A stretch of DNA of 8,183 nt, taken from positions 1-8,183 of the forward strand of contig JAJYDZ010000062.1 in the NCBI GenBank assembly GCA_021790415.1. The letters run 5' to 3'. Numbering within the stretch: the stretch's first letter is position 1; every line of letters begins with the position of its first letter. Below are positions 1-5,475 of this stretch, in pieces. Source of the DNA: Thermoplasmata archaeon (GTDB taxonomy: Archaea > Thermoplasmatota > Thermoplasmata > Thermoplasmatales > Thermoplasmataceae). The position numbers and the translations under genes were made by a program. The notes below the pieces were generated by a model. That model was not told where the DNA came from, ran no database searches, and saw only the letters and a program-made list of their open reading frames with translations.

Positions 1-1281
1 GTAGTTATAACTAAACAAAGGGAAATTTTCTGCGTTAATTGTAACTGTATAGCCAATTTGCTCTATAGCATATAACTCGACTGTTTGCGACTCATTGTTA
101 ACTGTAATATTGTGAGAAGCCGGAGTGTGATTAATAGTGTATCCAGGCATGCTCGTAAAAAATCTTATATTGTATAAGCCATTTGCAAGCTGTATCACCA
201 TACTAGAACTATAACTGGAGAAGATGAGATTATTAATCTCTATTGCCCAAACCACTGTGAATGAAAATTCGTTATTATTATATGAATAGGCATATACTGG
301 AAAATTATTGGTCTCTATTGAAATGCTATGAGTTGATGGCAAAGATGAGGGATTTGAAGATGCGTTAAATTTAAGAGACACAGAAATATACGAATATTCG
401 ACTAACAATCTACCCGTTGAGATATTTGACATGTACGCTGAAGGGTCTTGGATGGAGTAGTTATATGTTCCTGGCATTAAATGAAAACTTATAACACTAT
501 TTGTACTTTCAATAAAGGTTCCATTTAAAGTAATACCCCACTCCGTATTTGATGGAAGCCCGCTTTCAATAAAAGACACGCTTTGGATAATGGGTGTGAA
601 GACTATGGTTGCCCCAAAACTAGATTTTCCAGACTGGGACTGATTACTGATTGTAAAGTTACCACTTGGGGGACTTGCATAGAATCCAGAAATATTACTT
701 ACTGTGTAGTGATAGGTTCCAGGTAACAGTCTTTCGAAACTTATTGTAGTTCCAATAGTTGAATTAAATACTCCATTTAGTGTAATACCCCAATCCACTC
801 CTCCACCACTGCTAATGGGGGATGGAAGACCTGTTTCAATAAAGCCAGCAGATCCCCATAATGAATTAAAAGTTATACTTATAGTGATGTTTGAACTTAA
901 CTCAATTTCGCCACTTGGGGGACTTGCATAGAATCCAGAAATATTACTTACTGTGTAGTGATAGGTTCCAGGTAACAGTCTTTCGAAACTTATTGTAGTT
1001 CCAATAGTTGAATTAAATACTCCATTTAGTGTAATACCCCAATCCACTCCTCCACCACTGCTAATGGGGGATGGAAGACCTGTAACTGTAAATTCTACAT
1101 AATATAAATTGGATGAAGGGAGATAAGATTTCACTCCCCTTTGTGACATTGCGCTGTTATTTACTTGTGTATTGTTATTAATATTATTTCCGATGTTCAT
1201 ATGCATACCTGCAACAGATATGGGAGAAAGAAGAATCAATAATGCAATGCTCACAACTATTGAATTAATTGACCATTTCAT
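1..1281 (-). CDS. Secreted repeat surface protein, 3' end beyond window
   Basis: An open frame of 427 codons begins at ATG 1279-1281 and stays open to base 1, so the C-terminus is missing. Residues 1-25 form a signal peptide: a short charged start, a hydrophobic core (IVVSIALLILL) and a VAG-type cleavage site. A low-complexity Asn-rich stretch follows. Then come three beta-rich units, each opening with a GLPS...W.ITLNG motif, at about residues 64-146, 147-229 and 236-305. A diverged Ser/Asn/Tyr-rich region extends to the edge. Many N-X-S/T sequons suggest a glycosylated outer protein. GLPS-type repeats of this kind are frequent in secreted proteins of Thermoplasmata and some other archaea; the function is unknown, with adhesion or a cell-surface coat as guesses. 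The first two units share a 173-bp identical block. The gene has its own leaderless promoter and is more AT-rich than the operon next to it, so it may be host rather than element DNA. Confidence 0.85.
   Translation of the reverse strand, partial: MKWSINSIVVSIALLILLSPISVAGMHMNIGNNINNNTQVNNSAMSQRGVKSYLPSSNLYYVEFTVTGLPSPISSGGGVDWGITLNGVFNSTIGTTISFERLLPGTYHYTVSNISGFYASPPSGEIELSSNITISITFNSLWGSAGFIETGLPSPISSGGGVDWGITLNGVFNSTIGTTISFERLLPGTYHYTVSNISGFYASPPSGNFTISNQSQSGKSSFGATIVFTPIIQSVSFIESGLPSNTEWGITLNGTFIESTNSVISFHLMPGTYNYSIQDPSAYMSNISTGRLLVEYSYISVSLKFNASSNPSSLPSTHSISIETNNFPVYAYSYNNNEFSFTVVWAIEINNLIFSSYSSSMVIQLANGLYNIRFFTSMPGYTINHTPASHNITVNNESQTVELYAIEQIGYTVTINAENFPLFSYNY
662..834. repeat. 173-bp exact direct repeat, copy A (surface gene)
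   Basis: This block is identical base for base to 911-1083, offset by 249 bp (83 codons, so in frame). It encodes the second unit of the surface protein, from the GLPS motif to the PPSG turn. The sequence between the copies does not match the sequence after copy A, so identity stops sharply at both ends. Confidence 0.97.
911..1083. repeat. 173-bp exact direct repeat, copy B (surface gene)
   Basis: Partner of 662-834, encoding the first GLPS unit of the surface protein. Complete identity including third codon positions, next to a strongly diverged third unit (about 400-575), points to recent duplication or gene conversion. Confidence 0.97.
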
Positions 1282-1302
1282 ATTTATATTAATCAACCGC
1301 CA

Positions 1303-1314
1303 GTATATATTATT
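1303..1314 (-). promoter_or_regulatory. TATA box of the surface protein gene (leaderless)
   Basis: On the minus strand an AATAATATATAC box lies about 27 nt before ATG 1281, and nothing like a Shine-Dalgarno sequence sits in between. In archaea this spacing puts the transcription start at or next to the start codon, so the mRNA is probably leaderless. Confidence 0.6.
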
Positions 1315-1458
1315 TTATGAAGAACATATGACGGTAGTCTTTCGTTATAAAATTCTCGTTAAATACATCAATTTTTCAGAATTCGAATTGCTGACCATGC
1401 CTTATCCAAATTACGCTTTGCTTAATTACACATGGAGTCAAAGCGGAGTCGAAATATC

Positions 1459-1493
1459 AGGGTTCTTTATGCTTTACATTCATAATGAACCCT
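1459..1493. terminator. Hairpin after the operon, possible terminator
   Basis: AGGGTTCtTTATG (1459-1471) pairs with CATAAtGAACCCT (1481-1493): 12 of 13 pairs with one T-T mismatch and a 9-nt loop. It begins 29 nt after the TAG of the last operon gene and lies between it and the surface gene promoter, so it could end the operon mRNA or stabilise its 3' end. There is no clear U-run after it in the operon direction, and archaeal termination does not need a hairpin, so the role is uncertain. A 17-codon ORF (1457-1510, minus) overlaps it. Confidence 0.45.
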
Positions 1494-1521
1494 TTTATAT
1501 TACCCTCCATTTAATACCTTT

Positions 1522-1809
1522 CTACCGCCTGAAATTTCTCATTCGCTCCCTGATCTCCTCCTTCTCACTCTCAGGTAGTAATTCCCATCTCTCCTTGGCT
1601 GCATTCATTCTTGCAAGTTCAGTTTTGAAATATCCCTGATATGGAAGCAGTGATTTCACATCAAAGGGCATGGATTCCCAGTATTTATGACGGGTAGCCT
1701 TTGCTATTTGGCATTTTGGTTCATTATGAACCTCTGTTCTCCTATCGATCCGAATATCTAATGGGCACTTAGGAGCAGAACATATTTTATATCTTGAACA
1801 GTATTTCAT
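1522..1809 (-). CDS. Small Cys-motif (probable zinc-binding) protein, last operon gene
   Basis: From ATG 1809 the protein has 95 residues. Its N-terminus carries C4-x5-C10-x4-C15-P-L-D and then E-P-K-C33, a pattern resembling small CSAPxCPLD...GEPxC proteins found in bacterial and archaeal genomes and mobile elements; zinc binding is likely but the role is unknown. The C-terminal half (about residues 45-95) is charged and helical, with a W.LLPESEKEEIRERM segment. The start is doubtful. ATG 1809 has no ribosome binding site, and the same frame stays open and protein-like upstream to a stop at 1912-1914, with a good AAGGTGAT site placed for a start near 1902. The preceding gene ends in an ATGA overlap at 1936-1939 in another frame, so the true N-terminus may be longer, recoded or damaged (see 1810-1939). 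Confidence 0.75.
   Translation of the reverse strand: MKYCSRYKICSAPKCPLDIRIDRRTEVHNEPKCQIAKATRHKYWESMPFDVKSLLPYQGYFKTELARMNAAKERWELLPESEKEEIRERMRNFRR
1718..1732. repeat. 15-bp palindrome GGTTCATtATGAACC
   Basis: Perfect 7-bp arms around one central base, inside the Cys-motif gene. A near copy, TTCATaATGAACC, lies at 1479-1491 within the hairpin after the operon. It may be chance within coding sequence or a dispersed binding motif. Confidence 0.5.
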
Positions 1810-1939
1810 GGTTTTGTATGATAACGCTTCAGGATCTGTGTTGAATTCGATTGATTTTGTTCCGTTTATCCGTGCTGTTAAAAATGAAGAGGTATCAGTA
1901 ATGTTATCACCTTACCGTTTTCAATCCATGTGAGATCAT
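1810..1939 (-). other. Probable N-terminal extension of the Cys-motif gene: frameshift or unusual start
   Basis: The upstream Sm-like gene ends in TGA overlapping ATG 1937-1939, the coupling used throughout the operon. That ATG opens a ten-codon ORF (MISHGLKTVR) stopped by TGA at 1907-1909. Skipping one base (T1909) continues from GAT 1906-1908 straight into the frame of the Cys-motif protein. The added residues (DNITDTSSFLTARINGTK, then SIEFNTDPEALSYKT) look like ordinary protein. Three readings fit: a real one-base lesion or sequencing error, +1 recoding at AGG-TGA, or initiation at ATT 1900-1902, which stands 3 nt after AAGGTGAT, a strong ribosome binding match. Product lengths would be 138 aa (fusion) or 126 aa (ATT start). 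Confidence 0.55.
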
Positions 1940-2187
1940 AGGATACTCACCGTTATGATCGATCCCTTGTTGATGATCAGTTCTTTTTTGTTGCTGAGTT
2001 CCATTGAGATCATATAAGCTCCGAGTGCCGTGAGCCTTCCAGATTCTACCCGGTTATTTATCATCGTTACGGTTACAGATTTACCTATGTGCGATGTATT
2101 AAGGGGTTCCGGGCTGCTGTAATTCCTTGTACCTTCTGGTCCCTTCTTATCCTTTTTCCTAGTCTCTTTCCTATCAGTTGTTATCAT
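1936..2187 (-). CDS. Small Sm/Hfq-like beta-barrel protein (83 aa)
   Basis: After a basic, Pro/Ser-rich tail (residues 1-32), residues 34-83 follow an Sm-fold pattern. IGKSVTVTM is followed by N..ESGRLTALGAYMISMEL, as in Sm motif 1 (strand, Gly turn, strand), and then KKELIINKGSIITVSI, as in Sm motif 2 and the Hfq KHAISTV strand. Sm and Hfq proteins form rings that bind U- or A-rich RNA; RNA binding here is inference, and motif 2 has NKG where archaeal Sm proteins usually have RG. The charged tail could add nucleic-acid contacts. ATG 2187 overlaps the TGA of the Cys-rich gene before it (ATGA), with AAGGA just upstream. No family name can be given from the sequence alone, and another SH3-like barrel is possible. 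Confidence 0.75.
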   Translation of the reverse strand: MITTDRKETRKKDKKGPEGTRNYSSPEPLNTSHIGKSVTVTMINNRVESGRLTALGAYMISMELSNKKELIINKGSIITVSIL

Positions 2188-2339
2188 TCCTTCAACACCG
2201 CCGCCATTAAGCGTTCCATTTCCCTATATGCGCAGTCAAAGCGGACTTCAGATTTCAGGTCTGAATCATATTCTGCCTCGATATCGCAGATATCAATTGG
2301 TTTATGGCATATGCCGCATGTTGATCCTTTGCCAATCAT
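2184..2339 (-). CDS. Small Cys-rich protein, possible zinc finger (51 aa)
   Basis: ATG 2339 overlaps the TGA of the 36-aa gene (ATGA), and its own TGA 2184-2186 overlaps the next ATG, which makes this short ORF credible. The protein begins MIGKGSTCGICHKPIDIC, giving C8-x2-C11-x6-C18, and has a fourth cysteine in V-R-F-D-C36. A C-x2-C...C arrangement this compact suggests one metal ion. The rest is acidic in the middle and helical at the end (YREMERLMAAVLKE). The role is unknown; a DNA- or protein-binding zinc knuckle in a replication operon is the simplest guess. The start context GAAGGTGTTGAAAGA is nearly repeated before the next gene. Confidence 0.75.
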   Translation of the reverse strand: MIGKGSTCGICHKPIDICDIEAEYDSDLKSEVRFDCAYREMERLMAAVLKE

Positions 2340-2446
2340 TCTTTCAACACCTTCGTTGTTCTATCTTTCCGGGCTTTTAGCCTTGCCTCAAGGCATTCGG
2401 GAATAAGGCTTGCTAACTTCCTGAATGCTTTCTCTTTCATGCTCAC
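2336..2446 (-). CDS. Short basic protein of unknown function (36 aa)
   Basis: GTG 2446 overlaps the TGA of the 92-aa gene (GTGA) and stands 3 nt after AGGAAGTGAT, the best ribosome binding match. ATG 2440, which gives 34 aa, is too far from it. The TGA at 2336-2338 overlaps the next ATG. The product is basic and probably one long amphipathic helix (KAFRKLASLIPECLEARLKA followed by RKDRTTKVLKE). It is a possible DNA- or protein-binding peptide; no family is recognised. The coupled start and stop on both sides are the main support. Confidence 0.65.
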   Translation of the reverse strand: MSMKEKAFRKLASLIPECLEARLKARKDRTTKVLKE

Positions 2447-2721
2447 TCTATCACTTCCTTTTTTTGGAATTTTAAGACCTTCCCTGTCCGTCCTATAAAA
2501 TTATGGACTGTGATTCCTGTATTCAGGTCATTGACGGATCTGATCTTCTCCAATGGTACATGATAAACATTACCTGAAACCGTTGATGTTGCAATGTACA
2601 TGTTCTTCAAACCGATACTTTCAACAGTTCCGATACGGATAAGCAGCGATCCGTTGCGTGTTATGTATTCTGCCCGGACTTCGCATCCTTTGAATTTCAA
2701 TATCTCTGATCTAGGTATCAT
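2443..2721 (-). CDS. Small beta-barrel protein, Sm/SH3-like (92 aa)
   Basis: Residues 7-64 alternate like a five-stranded barrel: LKFKGCEVRAEY, then LLIRIGTVESIG, MYIATSTVSG, NVYHVPLEKIRSV. The plan G..V...Y...G....R.GTV..IG....V ending in PLEKI..V resembles Sm-like and SH3-like nucleic-acid-binding folds. A basic tail follows (about residues 76-92, with GRTGKVLKFQKK). It would be the second barrel protein of this operon, though it shares little residue identity with the 83-aa one. The start at ATG 2721 overlaps the preceding TGA (ATGA) and has GGAGG 8 nt upstream. Function unknown; RNA or DNA binding is inferred from the fold guess only. Confidence 0.75.
   Translation of the reverse strand: MIPRSEILKFKGCEVRAEYITRNGSLLIRIGTVESIGLKNMYIATSTVSGNVYHVPLEKIRSVNDLNTGITVHNFIGRTGKVLKFQKKEVIE
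2450..2459 (-). promoter_or_regulatory. Ribosome binding site that favours GTG 2446
   Basis: AGGAAGTGAT on the minus strand closely matches the canonical GGAGGTGAT. Its spacing fits GTG 2446 (3 nt after the site), not ATG 2440 (9 nt), and agrees with the 7-8 nt from GGAGG to start codon seen for other genes of the operon. Confidence 0.6.
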
Positions 2722-2906
2722 GGGTATGACCTCCCATTGTCTACGAGCACACCTATCAGGGTTTTCGCTTCGCCTATACTCAGTTCATTAATGTAGCGCT
2801 TGCCGTGTGAAAGCATGAAGTCAAGGACATACTGAATATTCTGGGAGCTGAACATGAGGTTCTTTATTGCCCGTTTCTGGGCATCCGAAGCTCGGGGAAT
2901 GGTCAT
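2718..2906 (-). CDS. Small helical protein with SxxQxxxI...LSxxEAxxLI pattern (62 aa)
   Basis: The protein runs SDAQKRAIKNLMFSSQNI, then a linker with YVLDFMLSHGKRYINE, then LSIGEAKTLIGVLVDNGR. The frame S..Q...I..L ... LS..EA..LI..L is a short helical module seen in many phage and plasmid proteins, often as a tail on recombination or single-strand annealing proteins. Here it stands alone. It probably binds DNA or a replication partner; that is inference. ATG 2906 overlaps the preceding TGA (ATGA) and has a clear GGGAGGT 7 nt ahead; the TGA at 2718-2720 overlaps the next ATG. Confidence 0.8.
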   Translation of the reverse strand: MTIPRASDAQKRAIKNLMFSSQNIQYVLDFMLSHGKRYINELSIGEAKTLIGVLVDNGRSYP

Positions 2907-3067
2907 GCTGTTACCTCCCTTGTAAAGAACAGATATCCAATGGCACCTGTGTTCTGCTGCTGGAACTCCATTTTAGCCATTATGATAAGCAATTTTCTGC
3001 ATACCTCTGCAATGTCAATATTAGCCAAGGATCCGATCATTTTGTTAAGAGATTGAGATGGGATCAT
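2903..3067 (-). CDS. Small helical protein of unknown function (54 aa)
   Basis: ATG 3067 overlaps the helicase TGA (ATGA), and the stop at 2903-2905 overlaps ATG 2906 of the next gene, so the ORF exactly fills the space. A GGGGGGA run lies 9-15 nt before the start. The protein looks like one or two helices (LNKMIGSLANIDIAEVCRKL, then LIIMAKMEFQQQ) with a short hydrophobic end (GAIGYLFF). No motif identifies it. Its position directly behind the helicase suggests a helicase accessory, which is inference only. Confidence 0.7.
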   Translation of the reverse strand: MIPSQSLNKMIGSLANIDIAEVCRKLLIIMAKMEFQQQNTGAIGYLFFTREVTA

Positions 3068-5475
3068 TTCTTTTCATCCCCCCTTAATTGTATAGTGAAA
3101 AAGACTGTCCCCATTTCTCCTTTGTTTATCCTTGTAAAATATAGTTCCCTCATTTTGGTTTCTAGACTTTCCTTATGTTTGTCATAGTGAGCCTTTGGTA
3201 TTGCGATCTTGAAGGTCTCATTATAGACGGATTTTCCTGAATCCTTAACCAACACAGGTATACCTGAATTCAGAAGCGACTGTATAATTTTCTTTCCTTC
3301 GTCCTCAGTTATTGCACTTTGGTTTTGCACATCGGATTTTGAAGATTCCTCATGCAATCCGGAGGCATGGGTGCTCTCTATCATGTGAGTTTTCTTCGAG
3401 AGGTGTTTCTGGGCTTCGGAATTTGTTGGGTCAGGTTGCGATTTCTGAATATCGCTGTCCTTACCTTCCCTCGGTTGAAGTTTAGGAGACATCGAATCTT
3501 GATTCTGAATCGGACACGGGGTTATGTCATCCGCTAAGCCAGAATTGCGGGGTTCCGGGAACGGTTCGGACTCGTGTCCGATCCGTTGGGGCAACCTATA
3601 TACATGATCATATTTTCCACTTTTTTTTTCTTTCTCATGCGGGGGGATTTGCCCAAATGAATCGGACATTATGTCTGATGACAGCGGAGCCTTAGAAAAA
3701 TAGGCTTCCCATGTGAATTGATCCCGTGTCCGATTCATTTTTGAATTTCCGGATTGTTCATAAGTGCCATCCCATGACGCATACGTGATATACTTTCTTT
3801 CGCCCTTGAATGGACCTTCCTCCACGACTTTTCTCTTGATAATGTAATCATGGCGCCCCAGCCATGATGAGAGCGTCTTGGGTTTCACGGGTTCTACCTG
3901 CTTTTTCTTGCACCATGCTTCATATTGCTGATAGAGTTCATCGACAACCATGATCGCTGAAAAATTCTCTACCATGACTTTTTCAGATGACCCGACGTCC
4001 AGAGTTCCGCCTCTGACTTCCTGCTTTGCCTCTATCTTGTCGGGCTCAGGCATCAGATTCTGCGCCCATACCTGTACAGAATCGGCTTGAAAGTTCCAGA
4101 GTTTCTCAACAGTATCGTTATCCTGCTCACCTGTGAACGTCCATCCCTGCGACACAAGATAGGACAATCCAATCAGTCCGTTGAGGAAGAATCCGTCCAG
4201 CATATTGAGCATCTTTGGCTTCAGGGAATTATCCGGCTTCGATGCCCGGTTCAGTATTATCAGTAAGAGCCTACGCCATGCCCCTCCTGCCTGTGTGATC
4301 CTGAATAAGGGCGGAGCACTCGCCCATAGTCCCTTGAATATGGGTCTTTCAACCGTGGGATCCTTGAATTTCCGCTCCATTTCTGATGGCTCTCCGCCGA
4401 ACAAATCATTTACTGCTGAAAAATCATGGATCCTTATGTGATTCATGTCGCCGTCAATTAGTGCAAGCTTGTTTTGCAGGTTCTGCTTTGAAAAATGTTC
4501 CCTTGTGTCTGCCAGCTTGTGCGGCCCTGCCTTTGCGAATAACGTTAAGGTGTCGAATGTCAAAATCCCCTGGACCGCTGCAAGATGTGTGCCCTTCCCG
4601 CTCCCTGAATCGCCAATCAAAACCAGAATTGTTCGTTCAGTGGGCAATGGGTACTTCGTGACAAGGAGGTAGCCGATCATCTGGTAGAATTTCATGGCAC
4701 CATCAGCGCCCATTGCCTGCATTGAGAAATTCCACCATTCCCTGGCCTGCACCACTATGTCAGGGTTTTTTAAATTCACATTTAGCGCATAGGTCAGGAA
4801 ATGTTCCGATCTGTAAGGGTCTGATGTTACATTCATCTTGCTGCCGTCCCATCTACCCTCAATAGTGCAATCATTCAGCGCCATCCGGAATAAGCCACCG
4901 TCAGGAGGTTGATTCAGTTCGCCGGGCGACTTTATGTTTCTGGCCTTTAACCTGTTGGATATCTCATCAATTGAGGAAGTACGAATCTCCAGATCCCCAG
5001 GAAGTGCGAGAAATTCCTCAAGTTGCTTTATCTCCTGCACAATCTCTTTTGATTTCTCTTTGTCTGTCGATTCTTCAAGGTCTTTCTGAAGTTTGCTAAT
5101 TTTAGTTTTAACGGTATCATCATATGATGTGTGTATGATCTTTGATCGCTTCAACATAACCTCCCTGACTTTTTCAAGCTCCATGGCTATTCTCACCTCA
5201 CCATCCTGTCTGAAAAATTTATCGAACGAAAATAATGTTAAACGGTCAATTTTCGCCCCCGGCGCATTCATGGCAAGGAATCTTAGCCAGCCAGAAAGTT
5301 TGTCTGCGCTTATGCTGGTTTTGCGGGGATTAAAGTATTCAGCATAGCGCTTAAGGCCCTGACTAATTCGGGTAATCCTTTGAAAGTCTTCGCCGTCTAA
5401 CTGTTTTATCTCTATTCCTATCTCCTTGGCTTTTTTCTTAGCCCGTTCTGCTACGTCTTTCGATAGTTTTGCCAT
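3064..5475 (-). CDS. SF3 replicative helicase (D5/P4-like), 803 aa
   Basis: This is the motor of the replication module. Domains in order: residues 1-100, basic and helical; about 100-155, charged coiled coil; about 160-245, a D5_N-like lead-in; then the SF3 ATPase core. The core has Walker A GDSGSGKGT (288-296, K294), Walker B LALIDGD (337-343), a motif C-like WASAPP (384-389) and the GGAWRR arginine region (397-402). Motif C normally carries Asn; here Ser386 takes its place. Residues 505-570 (VDELYQQYEAWCKKK onward) match the winged-helix end common in D5/P4-type helicases. A polar linker (about 575-720) leads to an extra C-terminal domain (about 722-800) that is not recognised. Its start forms TAATG with the primase stop, after a G-rich ribosome binding site. 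The linker DNA carries TCGGACA motifs and an A9 tract. Such enzymes form hexamers that unwind DNA 3'-5'. In pRN1-type plasmids primase and helicase are one protein; here they are split. Confidence 0.92.
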   Translation of the reverse strand: MAKLSKDVAERAKKKAKEIGIEIKQLDGEDFQRITRISQGLKRYAEYFNPRKTSISADKLSGWLRFLAMNAPGAKIDRLTLFSFDKFFRQDGEVRIAMELEKVREVMLKRSKIIHTSYDDTVKTKISKLQKDLEESTDKEKSKEIVQEIKQLEEFLALPGDLEIRTSSIDEISNRLKARNIKSPGELNQPPDGGLFRMALNDCTIEGRWDGSKMNVTSDPYRSEHFLTYALNVNLKNPDIVVQAREWWNFSMQAMGADGAMKFYQMIGYLLVTKYPLPTERTILVLIGDSGSGKGTHLAAVQGILTFDTLTLFAKAGPHKLADTREHFSKQNLQNKLALIDGDMNHIRIHDFSAVNDLFGGEPSEMERKFKDPTVERPIFKGLWASAPPLFRITQAGGAWRRLLLIILNRASKPDNSLKPKMLNMLDGFFLNGLIGLSYLVSQGWTFTGEQDNDTVEKLWNFQADSVQVWAQNLMPEPDKIEAKQEVRGGTLDVGSSEKVMVENFSAIMVVDELYQQYEAWCKKKQVEPVKPKTLSSWLGRHDYIIKRKVVEEGPFKGERKYITYASWDGTYEQSGNSKMNRTRDQFTWEAYFSKAPLSSDIMSDSFGQIPPHEKEKKSGKYDHVYRLPQRIGHESEPFPEPRNSGLADDITPCPIQNQDSMSPKLQPREGKDSDIQKSQPDPTNSEAQKHLSKKTHMIESTHASGLHEESSKSDVQNQSAITEDEGKKIIQSLLNSGIPVLVKDSGKSVYNETFKIAIPKAHYDKHKESLETKMRELYFTRINKGEMGTVFFTIQLRGDEKK
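3507..3736. repeat. Cluster of TCGGACA/TGTCCGA motifs, possible internal origin
   Basis: Within 230 bp the motif occurs at 3510-3516 and 3662-3668 as TCGGACA, at 3575-3581 and 3727-3733 as TGTCCGA, plus near-copies at 3566-3572 (TCGGACT) and 3672-3678 (TGTCTGA). They form an outer perfect 14-bp inverted repeat (3507-3520 with 3723-3736), a 6-4-6 palindrome (3566-3581) and a 19-bp palindrome with one mismatch (3661-3679). The encoded residues differ at each site because the motif falls in different codon phases. This suggests selection on DNA, as for iterons. Origin function is inference. Confidence 0.6.
3621..3629 (-). other. A9 tract in the helicase linker
   Basis: The coding strand has nine A (codons GAA AAA AAA AGT, around residues 616-619) at the boundary between the conserved helicase and the linker leading to the extra C-terminal domain. 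Slippage by -1 would add KWKI and stop; a +1 shift runs about 29 codons before a stop. Either would give a helicase without its C-terminal domain. Confidence 0.5.

Noticed and set aside
662..1083. CRISPR-like or transposon repeat
   Set aside because: There are only two exact copies, 173 bp long and in frame, and they encode units of a surface protein.
1457..1510. 17-codon minus ORF after the last operon gene, with AGG 6 nt before the ATG
   Set aside because: Too short to judge, overlaps the hairpin and has no coupling overlap.
1282..1521. tRNA gene or attachment site at the operon/surface-gene boundary
   Set aside because: No cloverleaf, GTTCRANNC-type arm or pair of direct repeats suited to an att site was seen.
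1172..1639. 155-codon plus-strand ORF
   Set aside because: It crosses the signal peptide of the surface gene, its promoter, the hairpin and the end of the Cys-motif gene, all on the other strand. Its composition is not protein-like.
2089..2406. 105-codon plus-strand ORF
   Set aside because: It lies opposite three coupled minus-strand genes with ribosome binding sites; it is a shadow.
2867..3187. 106-codon plus-strand ORF
   Set aside because: It lies opposite the 62-aa gene, the 54-aa gene and the helicase end; no promoter or ribosome binding site.
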